Shown piece after piece: positions 13,724 to 25,517 of a stretch of 64,000 nt of DNA (positions within the stretch are counted from its first letter, which is position 1; each line of letters opens with the position of its first letter). The notes under the pieces are model-generated. The model was given only the letters and a program-made list of their open reading frames with translations. It was not told where the DNA came from and did no database searches. The position numbers and the translations under genes are program-made. Origin of the DNA: Hyaloscypha bicolor E (Eukaryota; Ascomycota; Leotiomycetes; Helotiales; Hyaloscyphaceae); assembly GCF_002865645.1 (NCBI RefSeq), contig NW_020194539.1, positions 1-64,000 on the forward strand. The letters are read 5' to 3'.

Positions 13724-14791
13724 TTAAAGCTCCTTGATACATAATCCGTATGGACGGAGATCGTCATCCCCAGGACTGATCCAATAATCGTTGCTGGCAA
13801 CCCTGTGAAGATTGACTGGATTCACCCGATTCTGAAGGATGACTTTATACCTCCTCCCTTGAGCCGAAAACTCTTTGGCGTACGCCTCAGCGGTGGTGTG
13901 ATTCGGTGACGAATAGATCCCTTGACCAAATGCAAAATGAACCCCTTTGGCCAATTTGTAACCCGCTTCAGCAATAGATTCTGCGTTTTGCTTGCCTGTG
14001 CCGTGATACGAAACTGGCCATTCGCCAAGCCCGTTTACACTACCCAGCCAAGTATCTGAGTCAAACTTGCCGCTCGCCTTGAGCGCATAGCGCAGCCATC
14101 CACAAGGACGCTTGTATACATCTCCACCACGATAGTATGTGGTACCAGCATCATTGATATGCGTAAAGTCGTAGTCGTAAGGCGGATCAAGAAAGCCCTG
14201 CGGGAGGTACATTCCTGAGGGGCCACCGCCCCGGATTCGAAGAGCTAGGTGGATAGTCGAATCTCGTTGAACACCATAGTCGCGCAGAGTAAGACCGTCT
14301 GCGAGCTGTCTACCACCGTAAACGAGGCGTTGTTCCTCAGGTGGAAGGCCCAACTTCTCAGCGATCTTGTGCTTGACATTGCCAAATGTGTCGCTTAGTG
14401 TGACCCAGATAGTAATCGTTTCGCCTGTTAATGTTTTGACGAAGATCGTGAATGAGCTCAGGATCAAGGCGTACGTTTGGGGCGGTTGCGTTGGCGGTGT
14501 CGTCAGCCCTGGTGGTGACTGTCCTGGTGGTGGTGACGGCTCTGGTGGTGATGACGGCTCTGGTGGTGATGACGGCTCTGGTGGTGGCGGCCCTGGTGTC
14601 GATGACGGCCCTGGTGTCGATGACGGCCCTGGCGGCGCTGCTGGTGCAACTAATACCGTCTTGTGGAATGCCACCATGTCAAGCGGCTGAAAGTCCAGTG
14701 AGGGATTGCGTTGGTGCTCCTCATACGTAATCACAGGACATCCGACGAGAGCACTAACAGCCGCGGTGAGAAGTTTTGGGTCGAGAGGCAT
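13724..14791 (-). CDS. Ubiquitin domain fused to a PARP-like ADP-ribosyltransferase domain
   Basis: Single-exon 355-aa protein, ATG at 14791, TAA at 13724. Residues 1-47 are an unassigned N-terminus. About 48-105 is a Pro/Ser/Gly linker of 6-residue repeats (PGPSST, PEPSSP). Residues 114-189 align gap-free with all 76 positions of ubiquitin, ending LRIRGG. Residues 220-355 resemble a PARP/ART catalytic fold: SYHGTG (His263), [17 protein letters not shown] (Tyr293), and a final strand with NDYW (Asp335 where PARPs often have Glu), then [10 protein letters not shown]. Such folds move ADP-ribose from NAD+ to targets; activity here is inferred. There is no signal peptide or membrane segment, so it is probably intracellular. 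Relative to ubiquitin, Lys11, 48 and 63 are replaced, while Lys6, 27, 29, 33, Arg42, His68 and the di-Gly are kept. It lies alone in a non-RIP island between transposon blocks. The ubiquitin call is near certain; the ART call rests on motifs. Confidence 0.88.
   Translation of the reverse strand: MPLDPKLLTAAVSALVGCPVITYEEHQRNPSLDFQPLDMVAFHKTVLVAPAAPPGPSSTPGPSSTPGPPPPEPSSPPEPSSPPEPSPPPGQSPPGLTTPPTQPPQTYALILSSFTIFVKTLTGETITIWVTLSDTFGNVKHKIAEKLGLPPEEQRLVYGGRQLADGLTLRDYGVQRDSTIHLALRIRGGGPSGMYLPQGFLDPPYDYDFTHINDAGTTYYRGGDVYKRPCGWLRYALKASGKFDSDTWLGSVNGLGEWPVSYHGTGKQNAESIAEAGYKLAKGVHFAFGQGIYSSPNHTTAEAYAKEFSAQGRRYKVILQNRVNPVNLHRVASNDYWISPGDDDLRPYGLCIKEL
14523..14640 (-). repeat. In-frame 18-bp minisatellite encoding the Pro-rich linker
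   Basis: Tandem 18-bp units of two related kinds: TCTGGTGGTGATGACGGC at 14541-14558 and 14559-14576, and CCTGGTGTCGATGACGGC at 14592-14609 and 14610-14627, with 15-bp variants between and beside them. All keep the frame (6 residues per unit: PEPSSP or PGPSST), so copy number could change linker length without breaking the protein. Confidence 0.85.
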
Positions 14792-15100
14792 TTTCTTGTG
14801 TAGTTATCGAATATGACGAGGAAGTGCTTGACTGTCACAATGTTTGGGGGAGTGAGGGGTGTTGGCGTTGTATTGAAAAAGGTTCAGAGCAGTTGGAATA
14901 ACAATGCGCGAAGATGAAGACTTCTGGGTGTTGTTGGAAAAGGAAGAGGGAGGGAGAAGGACGAGCGAGCAATGGGAGTCGCGAAGATTATCATACCGCT
15001 CTGTGCCGCTAGTACTACCGAGGCCGATAGCGATGCTCCTGCCAAAACCCCGAAATGACATTGCATAATGCATTTGCGTACATTGCACTCAATACTAGAA
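14792..15100 (-). promoter_or_regulatory. 5' flank of the ubiquitin-ADP-ribosyltransferase gene
   Basis: About 300 bp of normal composition upstream of the start codon, ending sharply at the A+T-rich block near 15,100. Any promoter must lie here or in RIP-degraded DNA. I see no clear TATA or transcription-factor array. Confidence 0.4.
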
Positions 15101-18100
15101 AATCAAAATTTAATAATTAATAATTCTATTACTAATATGTAATATCCAAGCCTTATTAGATATATTTAAGTCATTTTGGGCTAATTAGATAAAGCAGATA
15201 GTATTAATTTTAAGAATAATTCAAGTTAATAGATTATAGAAATATAAAGCCTATTATTTATATAACTTATTTCTTTTCTTTAATACCTTATAGTACTAGA
15301 AACCTAATAGATTTATGTAATATTAAATTAATAATAGAAATATATATAATAGCAAATAATTTGTTCTATTTATATGCCTTTTTAAGCCTTAGAAATATAT
15401 ATATTTCTAGGCTATAAATATTTAGATAAAAATATTAGTTTATTTATTATTAATAAGTATTTACTATTAAATCTAATTAGTTAAAATATATTAAGAATAA
15501 AATATTACTAATCTAGCTTTATAATACTAATATATATATATATAATTAATATAGAAAATCAAAATAATAGTTAATTTTTTATTTATTATTAATTTTATTA
15601 ATTTTAGCTTTTCTATAGGTTTTCTATTTTTATACTAAAATATAAATAAAGAAAAAGGAAAAAGAAAGAGGAAAAGAAGATATATATATATAATTTAAAG
15701 AAATAATTACTATATATTAGAAGTACTAATTTTTAGTAATTTTCAAGTAATTTTCGAATATTTCTTATTTTATTTTATTTTATTCTATTATATTTTATCT
15801 TATAGGCTTTCTATTTATATATCGGAATATAAATAAAGAAATAAAAGAGAAAGGAAAAAAGAAAGAAATATTTATTTTTAAAAGAAATAGTTATTATATA
15901 TTATAATTACTAATTTTTAAATAATTTTTCTGTAATTTTTAGTATTTCTTATCCTATTTTATTCTAATTAATATAAAAATACTACTAATTACTAGAAATT
16001 TAAAATCTCTATAATATTTATTAACTAGTTATATAATAAAAATATTAAAGTTAGTATATAATACAGATTATATATAGTCTAGAAATTAAGTTTATTTATA
16101 TTAACTAGTCTCGTTTTTCTAATATTAAAATACTAACTTTTAATATTTTATAATATAAATTTAGGAACTAAATTTTAAAATAATATTAATAATAATAAAA
16201 TATATAATAGTAAAAAATTATTTTATCTTTTAATTTATTTAAATAGAAATATATATATATATATATTTCTATATCTAAATATTTAAATAAAAGAATTATT
16301 TTATTTATTATTATATAGTTTATTATTATTATATTCGGATTTTTTATAGAAATTAAAAATATAATACTATTAATTTTACTTAATAATATAAAAGTATATA
16401 TAAAATTAATATAAAAAATAAAAGTAATTAATAATAGTTTTTCTACTATAAGGCTTCTAGTTTAATATTTTATATATTAAGAAAAGAAATAAAAAAAATA
16501 AAAAGAGAAAAAGAAAAATATATATATATAAATAAGTAAGTAATTATAATAATAAAAGAATTATAAAAATATAAAGTAAGTTATATAATATTTATTTTAT
16601 ATTAATTACTTTTTATTTTAATTATTTAAAAACTTCTTTATATTATCTAATTTTTCTTTTTTATAATTATTTTTCTATTATTATATAATTTCTATATAAG
16701 TTTTTAATATATTTTAAATAGAAATAATTTATTAAAAAATAATTCAAATTTAAGGCCTATACTAGTTACTTTTATTTTCTATTTCTTTAATATTTTAATA
16801 TCCTTTTTTAATATAATTACTATAGCTATTTATATAAATTAAAATAATTTCCTAATTAATAATAAAAGTAAACTTTGAGTTATTATTATTTAAATAAGCT
16901 ATTTCTTTTATTAGATAATATATAAGACTAATATAATTAGTTCTAGGCTTATAAAATAATAGTAAAATAAAATAAGATTATTAGTATTAATTAAATATCT
17001 AAAAAAAACTTATTAACTTTTGAAATTATAATATAAACTATATAAATACTTTTCTAATTAGTAAAATATTATATAATTATTAAGTTTTTAAAACTATTCT
17101 AATTTAATACTAATAAGTTATTTAGCTAGTCTAGTTATAAGACTTTTCTAATTAGGTTTAGTAAAGTTTTATAAACTACTAACTTATATAAAACATATAT
17201 AAATAAATAAGAAATCTTTATAGGCTATATTAAGCTAAAGAATTATTATAGTAATATATATAATAATTATAAGAAACAAAATAAAGAAACTAATTATAAA
17301 ATAAGAAATATAAATAAATTACTAAAAAAGAAATATAAAATAATAAAAGAAAAAAGAATTATAAAGCTAGTTAATTATAAATTAGTTAATAGAAAGAGGA
17401 TTTAATAAATAAAGCCTAGTTATATAATAAATAAGGGAATTTTATATATATAAAATAAATTAAAACTTTAGAAATAGCTAGTTAAAAGCCAAATAAATAA
17501 ATGTGTTTTAACTAAATATAATATTATAATAAAATATTATTATTATATTATAATAATAATATATAAATAAATTAAGAAAAAAGAAAAATATAATATAAAT
17601 AGCTAAAACTTAAATATAGGAATATAACTATATAAGCCTATATATAATTATTAATATATAATTATTAATATATAATTATTATATAATAGATATTCCTAAA
17701 AAAGAAAGAATTATATAATTTTCTATATTATATATATATATAATTTATTTATATATATAGGCTAACTTTTCGAAAAAAAAATAGAAAATTAAATAAATTC
17801 TATTTAAAAGCTCAAAAATAGCTATATTTAATATCTTTGAAATTTATTAAAATACCTAATTAAATACTAGTAATTAAAGCCTTCTAATAATACTATATAT
17901 ATATATAATATATAAGAAATATAAAAAAGAAATAGAAAGCTATTAATAAGCTAAGAAAAACTATTTAATAATAAAAGAAAAAGAAAGCTATTAATAAGTT
18001 AACGGAATTATTTAATAATAGAAGAATAAAAAGACTTATTAATAGGAAAGTAAATTATTTAATAATAGAAAAATAATAATTAAGGCTATATAAAATATAT

Positions 18101-19737
18101 AGAAATATTAAATTAATAGGCTATTATAATTAATATAAAGATTATTTATAATATAGAAATATTAGAAAAATAGTATTAGTTGTAATTATTAAAAAGTAAA
18201 TCTAATACTTTAATTTAAATAATAATAATTATTATATAAATAGTAATAACTAAAAATTTATTTATTTATTAAATGAAATATTTAATTAAGAAATCTAATT
18301 AAAAGAAAAATATTAGTTTCTAATTAATAACTTAATTAGAAAATAAAGCTAATAAAGACTTATTAGAGAAATATAAAGAAATCTATAAATAATTAAAAAT
18401 AAGAAAACTTTAATTAAATTACATTAAAAAGTATTATTATTATTTATTATAATAAAATATTATTATTATATTATAATAATAATATATAAATAAATTAGAA
18501 GAAAAGAAATATAGTATAAATAACTAAAGCTTAAATATAATAAATATAGTTATATGAGTTTATATATAATTACTAGTATATAATTACTAATATATAATTA
18601 TTATATAATAGTTAATAGGCTTAATAATATATTTTATATAAGTTATATAATAGAATTATTTAGAAGAAATAGGTTTAATTATTTTTAGATATTAAAAGGA
18701 AATAAATATTTTCTAATATTTAATATTAGTAATAAAAGTAGAAATAAATAATTAGATTAAAGATAATAAATAATTATTAGATTTTAAAAAAAAATTAAAA
18801 AGTTTAGAAAATAGCTTTTCTAATATAAATATATTAGATTCTAATAAGAATATAAAAATTAGGTAATTAGATAAACTTATAATAAACTTTTCTAAAATAA
18901 GTTAATTTATAATTAGATTAGAGTTTATTAGTAAATCGAGATTCTAAATAAATATATATTAGAAAAAAAGAATTAAAAAAAATAAGTTTATATAATTATT
19001 CTAAATTTTATTTAAGAATTAATAATAGTAAAAGGAACTAGAAGTTTTATATTCTAGTTTATTTATTTTAAAAGTTATTTTAGGAATTTTATTTCCTAAA
19101 ATAACTAATTATATTTTTAGAATTTATAATAAAGAAATTATTAGAATTAAGAATATAATTAAACTAAATTAGCTTTTTATATTTAATATAATTAAATATT
19201 CTAAAAGTATTATAATTAGATATATTATTTAGTATTTATATAATAATACTTATTTTAAGTTTTTAGATATTAGTAAATAATAGCTTAAAGTTATAAATAT
19301 ATTTCCTAACTAATTAGATTATTAATAAAATAATATTATAAAACTTAAAGTTCTTTTTATTACTAGAATAAAATTTAAATTATTTCTTTTAAAACTAGAA
19401 AGAAATATAGTTATTATATTATAAATAATTATAAAACTAGTATTTTTTAAATATTAGTTAAATATATTTTAATATAAATTCCTTAATAAAGGAAATAATA
19501 TAATTTTAGAAGTAATAAATATATTTAGTTATAAATATTAATAATTATATAATATAAAAAAAAAGAGAATATATTTACTAGCTTTCTTATATTTTAATTA
19601 TATTTTAATATTCTTCTAATAAATATCTAGTAATATATATTCGAATTTATATATAATCTAGTATATTAGAAACTTTTTTAATATTAATTATATATATATA
19701 TATATTTTTACTAAAATTATTTATTAGCTATATTAAA
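15101..19737. other. Extremely A+T-rich block, unidentified relic
   Basis: Dense in TAA/TAG, with AT microsatellites (near 15533, 16250 and 19690). An internal near-duplicate of about 170 bp occurs at about 17520-17695 and 18450-18612, both containing the motif ATATTATTATTATATTATAATAAT. No domain motif was recognised on either strand. Probably old, RIP-saturated transposon DNA. Confidence 0.45.
17520..17695. repeat. About 170-bp direct repeat, copy 1 (copy 2 at 18450-18612)
   Basis: Both copies share a palindromic ATTATTATTATAT core, then AATATATAAATAAATTA, then a TATATAATTA-rich tail ending TTATATAATAG. Spacing is about 930 bp. They could be terminal repeats of a decayed element; this is unresolved. 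Confidence 0.55.
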
Positions 19738-19742
19738 ATTAT

Positions 19743-20042
19743 TATTAGTTTACTAGTAATATATAGTACTATTATATAGGCATAAAAGTACTATTTATAT
19801 AAGATTAGTAAAGTTATTATTATCTAGAAATAAGAATTATAGTATTATAGTATTAATATATAATTCCTAAATCTGCTAAGCCTAAAGAGATCTAGTTTAC
19901 TAGTCGAGTTACTAATAAGATATAAGGTTATATAACTATATCTCGTATCTTATATCCTATTATTTATATCCTATTACCTATATCCCGTATCCCGTATCCC
20001 GTAACTATATATATAACTTCTAAAGAAATAGCTATACTAATA
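19743..20042 (-). repeat. 3' LTR of Copia-1 (300 bp, heavily RIP-mutated)
   Basis: Same length as the partner at 41787-42086. Nearly all differences are C/T or G/A, mostly with the A/T state here. Contains short tandem TATCCCG units at about 19980-20004. Confidence 0.8.
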
Positions 20043-23000
20043 CTAGAAATTCTCTAAAAACGCGAAAAATAATATCTCTCTCTAATTATATACAAATTCC
20101 CTAATCCGGCCTAGTACTAGATTTCCCAAACGTTCTATATATTTATATTACTTCTGAGGTTTTAGTTATATATTAAAAGCCATAGCATTTTATATATAAC
20201 TTTTCCTCCTATAATATCCTTCTATTTTATATATCTATTTCCTGCCCTATTTATATTTAACTTATTCCTCTATATCTAATTATATAGTATTTATATTAAT
20301 TAGGTACTTGAGGGCATTTATTAGCTTTAATTTTATTATAGAATTAGCAGGGTTTAATTCTCTCTTAATTCATTTGACTTCTATAATTTCTTATTATTTA
20401 TATACCTAGTAAAGATATATTATATTAATTATTAGATGCTTTTCTCGAGTAGTTTCCAATTTAATAAGGCATTTATATAACGACTTCGAATTCATATAGA
20501 CTACTAGTAATAGTTCTATTTCTAGTATTCTATTAATTATAGATTTAACTAAAGTACTTATATTAAAGCCATAAGTCATATTATAAAGTTCTAAAGCTAG
20601 AATACTTCTAGTAACTCTCTTATATTTAATAGAGAACTAGTAAATAATATTAGTATATCTAGTTCCGTTTACTAGAACTAGAATATATTCGATTTAGGAA
20701 AAGAGATCTTTATTATTTATAAATAAAGCATTTATAAAAATAATTAAATATAAGAACTTCTTTACTAGCTTTATAAATCTCAGTTCTCTAGTAATATTCT
20801 TAATTTGCTATTAAATATACTTATTAAATACCTTTATATTAGTTTCCGAAAGTTTAATAGCTTGAGTAATAATTAATAAGTTATATAAAGCTTCTAGTTA
20901 ATAGACTAATATAATATATACTTTTCTAGTATATTAGGTAATATATTAGTTCTTAATAGAAAGATCTTAATAAATAGTATTCTTACTACTTATAGTAATA
21001 ATATTTTTTATAGAAATGGTTTAGAGGTTTTTATACTAGTATTTTTATATAAGAGTAATTCTAGTAGTATTTATATAAATAATACCTCTATTAAACTTGA
21101 GATTATAATTAATAATAATGCATTTATATTCTTTAGCTAAGAACTTAGTCTTTTAGAGCTTTAGTTATTTCGTTTTTATAAAATTATTAGTTCTAATAAA
21201 TAGGGTATTATTAGTTTAAAGGCTAATAATTTCAAAGAATTACTTATTATAGAAAAGGCAAGAGTTATAAGTTAACTATTTTATAAAAAGCTTATTAATA
21301 TAATAGAAATAGTAAGTCTTAAACTAGTAGTTCCTAGCTTCCGGTATATTATATAGTGGTTTTATAACTTTTAGAACTAAATTATTATTTAGATTTAGCT
21401 TTCTAGTAAGCTTATAAGGTGAGTTAATATAAAAATTATAGTTATATAAGATTAGTAATTAAATATAAGCTTGCGAGATATTATATAAATATAGTTTCAT
21501 AGTATTTATTATTATAATAATAATATTAAGAATAATTCTCTAGCTAATATATTAAATAATAGGTAATTATATTAATATTATATATTTCTTACTATTATTA
21601 TAAGCTTAGATAACTAGTTTTAACTTCTTAAACTCTTTTTCTATATCCTTATTCTTAATCTTATTAATAAACCGGGAATTAAAGATATATATCTCCTTTA
21701 GTACCTGAAATCTAGAAATAACCTCAAATATATTCTTTTCTAGAAGGCTAGTAATTTTAACTTAATGGGAGTTCTTATATAGGTTATTATTCTATAGGAA
21801 TACCGTAATATCCGGGTTCTTATAAGGGCATTCTCTATTATACTTTAGTAAAATAGCAGAAATAGTAGAAGAAATTATACCTGTATTACCTTTAGTCTTA
21901 TTATAAAGTTTAGGAATAAGTTCAAATTCGGGGCTATTAGTAATAACCTTAATATCTCCTATATAAAAGGGCTTTATAAAGGTTAAACGGAAAGTAGTAT
22001 TACTATATAGTAAAGCTAGTATATAGTTCTCTCTATTAATAGCTACTAGCTTATATAGTCTATTCTAACTACTAGATTAACTAGTATTCTCTTTATACTA
22101 AATGAGAATATTCGAATTCAGAAATAATTCATAAATATTAGTAATACTAGAACTATTTCGGGTATTTAAAGCATTTATAATTTAATATCTAGCTCGAAGT
22201 TTCTGAATTTCTATTATTGTTTTCTTGAGTACTACTAATTACTATAATATAGTAAGTAATAGGGTATTATATTTGGTTATTCGAGGTAAAGTACTATAAA
22301 CTAAAAAAGTTAGAATAATACTATTAGATCCTATAGAGTTATTAATAGCCTTAAAAGCTATTTAAAATATAATATCTTTATTAATTCCGTTAACTTTAGC
22401 TATAATAATAAGATAGGTATATTAGATCGGGTTATAGTAATATTCTATAATTCCGATAAAGTTATAAGCTTCTATAGAAATAATCTTAACCTTGGTTCTT
22501 ATAGTATTTATAAGCTAAGCAAACTTCTTACTAGTAAACTACTTTCCGGTATCTGCTATAATCTAATTAAGAGGGCCTAAATAGTTATTAATCTAGTATT
22601 ACTTAAATATATCCCAGATATATATTATACTAATATTCTAGAACTATTAGCTAGCTTAATATCAAGTACCTTTATTAATAATATAAAGTATAGGCTTATC
22701 GGAAATATAGAAAATATTAATAATAATAAAGTAATTAAAGCTAATATTATCTCTTAGGTTAAACTTTAATTATCCGGGTAATTAGCTATATTTCTGGTAT
22801 TATTTATAGTACTTTATAAGGTATTTAAAGGCTTTTATATTAATATTATAGCCTGCTTATTCTAGTATATTTCGGAGCTTACTAATAAATAAATAACTAA
22901 AATAATAGTATAGATATTATAATTTGACCTCTATAAAAAAGCAGGAATTATAAATAAAGAATTCTGAAATAAAGCCTTATAATATAATATTTTAAAGTAG

Positions 23001-25062
23001 GAAAAAGTATTCGAAATATTATATTACAGGTATATATTTTCTAGTAAAAATAATAAGATAATTAGTAAGATTATTAAAGTAGATCCCTAGCTTATTTATA
23101 TTAGCTAAGCTAAGCAAAAATAAAGTTTTTAAAGATATAATATAGAATTATACTTATCTAATTAGTATACTTACTATTATAGATCTAATAGAAAATATAG
23201 ATCTAATATTAAACTAGATATTAACTTGACCTCTAGTAGTTTTATTAAGTTTAATACTATTATTAGTTTATTAGAAAGCTTGGAATTAGTTAGAACTAGT
23301 AATTAAGTATCTAAAAACTCTAGTATTAATTATAATTCTATAAAAGTAATAAGTATTATATTTTAATATACTATTAATTATAAAAGTCTAAGTGTTTTCT
23401 ATTAAGGGTTTAATAGGCTTTAAAGTATAGTTTTTGCCTATTATCTAATATATAAGAGAAAAGAAAGTAAGGTTATCTATAAGGGTATTAGCTATAGTTA
23501 TTAGTAAAGTAGAAGTAGTAAAAGCGGCTAAAAAGCTCTTAACTAAAGTAAAGTAAGAATCTAGGTAATATTTCTTTTCTTTATCTATTTCTGCTAATAA
23601 GGCCTTAAAAGTATTATTTACTAGTTTGTTCTTATTACCCTTATTACTCTTTTTATTATTAGCTTTAGTAATATACTATATATAAGTACTACTAAAGTAT
23701 TTATTAAAGTTATAAGTATTTCGGGATCTAAACTAATAGATATTTCTATCCCTAAATCGAGCCTTTTTAGCCTCTTATTTTTCTAGTATATACTTTTATA
23801 AGCGGTATTCGGGTTTCTTATATATAAAATATAACTTCGGGATATAATTATTATAATTATAGGACTTAAAGTAATTATTTCGGATTCCGAAGTTATAGCT
23901 AGGTTTATATTAATAATTTCCGGAGGAATAATAGCTTAGAGAGTTCTAAGAATAATATTATTAATTAGTAAAGAAGGTTTCGGGATTAGCTTATTATTTG
24001 CTCTTATATATAGTAATAAATAACTAGAGCTTATTAATAAGCTAGCCGAGATTTATAAGAAGGTCTGAGATTATATATTTATATACCCGGAAGCTTTAGT
24101 AAGAAGTAATAATTTTATTATAAAGGAATTCGGTATTTTATAAGTTAGATATAAGACTATACTATAATTAATATAGTTTATTAATTAGTAATTAAATAGT
24201 CTCAAATATTGTTTTTTCCGGAAATTTAGCTATTATAGAAGCTAATATAGTAGTATTCTATTTGTCTAAATTTCGATATTCGAATCCAGGGCCTTTAAAA
24301 AAGCTATAGATATTTATATAAGCCTCTTTATATATATATTAAAAGAGCTAGTTACTATAGAAGTAGTCTTGAGCTAGTTCCTTTAATATAATAAGAAAAG
24401 CTCGCATTAGTGCCTTTTATAAAAGCTCTATATATTAGTAAATATTAAGGAAAATAGTAAGTTTATAATTAAAGTTACTATTAGATTTATTATACTTTTA
24501 TTTTTTAGTATAAATCTTAGTAACTTCTCTAATAAGTCTTATAATTAAAGATATTTGGGAAGTATTCGGATATAGTTATAGTAATAGTAGTAGAGCTAGT
24601 AAAAGTAGTAGGGCTAGTAGAAGTATACTATTTATTTCTAGAGCTTCTATACTAGTATATGAATCTAGTAGAAATATAAGATATAATAATAAAAAAGATA
24701 ATAGTAATATAGAAATATTAAAGATAATAGATTTTAGGTATTTATTCTTAGTAAAAGTAATAAAGCCTAATAGAATTAGTTCTTTAATAAGATCTAGTCT
24801 AGCCGCTATTAGATTCTTATTTATCTAGATATATTATATGTCTTCTTTAATAATAGAAAGCAGGATAGTTATAATAATAAAAATACTAATATTCTATTAT
24901 ATATATATACTATTATATTAAAGAATCTTATATAAGTATAGTATTTCCGGGAGTTTAAGCTTATTAAAGTTCTTTTAATAAGTAAAGTTCTTAAAGTTAT
25001 ATCTAAATAGCTCTCAAAGATTATTATTAATTATTTTATAAAGAATATATTAAAATAGCTTA
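20043..25062 (-). pseudogene. Copia-1 gag-pol interior, main part (dead)
   Basis: Minus-strand translation is broken by many RIP stops, but the integrase region (about 22620-22280) is recognisable by comparison with the fungal copia pattern EAHNSIGIVERYH. Reverse transcriptase and RNase H are expected at about 21.6-20.1 kb; I did not confirm individual motifs there. The left part of gag continues at 41168-41786 beyond the nested gypsy. Confidence 0.7.
20164..20201. repeat. 38-bp palindrome, copy in Copia-1
   Basis: AGTTATATATTAAAAGCC...ATTTTATATATAACT, the same length and layout as 11092-11129, in an unrelated element just inside the Copia-1 3' LTR. The flanks are also partly inverted (GAGG...CCTC). 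Confidence 0.65.
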
Positions 25063-25066
25063 GTAT

Positions 25067-25369
25067 TATAAAAGAGAAACTATAATAAAACAAAAACCTA
25101 TATAAAGTATATTAGAATATAAAATGTAACTTAATAATAAAATAATAAAATAAAAGTATAAATAGTAAAGTATAAATAGTATATAGTATATAAAAGCTTA
25201 ATTAATTAAATACTTATAAAGAATTATTTTCTAAGTCTATAGAAAAACTAGCTTTCTTATATAATTTCCGTAAGTTATATATAAAAGGCTATAGCCTTTA
25301 CTATATAACCTAAACTTTAAAATTACTAAAATAATATAATTTTTAATAAGTATAGCCTATTATATTATA
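25067..25369 (-). repeat. 3' LTR of Gypsy-B (303 bp)
   Basis: Aligns end to end with 40864-41167 and 8809-9111. Its TGTAATACGGCAGG end is decayed to TATAATATAATAGG, every change being a RIP-type transition. Preceded by GTAT, the candidate target duplication. Confidence 0.8.
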
Positions 25370-25517
25370 TCCGACTTCCTATTTATTTATATTTGTTTCC
25401 TAAATACTAAAAATAATAGAAAAATCCTATTTAGAATCCGAAATAATAAAATATTCAGGATTTTTCTTTATTAGTTAATCTAATTTCTTCTTTATATACC
25501 TAAAATAAGACTTATTA

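Noticed and set aside
14367..14730. Two repeat-rich plus-strand frames over the ubiquitin-ART gene
   Set aside because: They are antisense to the minisatellite and ubiquitin region, and exist because the 18-bp units keep all frames open.
25067..25369. Reading this LTR as the 5' LTR of the copia interior at 20-25 kb
   Set aside because: It matches the gypsy LTRs at 8809 and 40864, whereas the copia has its own 300-bp LTR pair with a shared ATTAT duplication.
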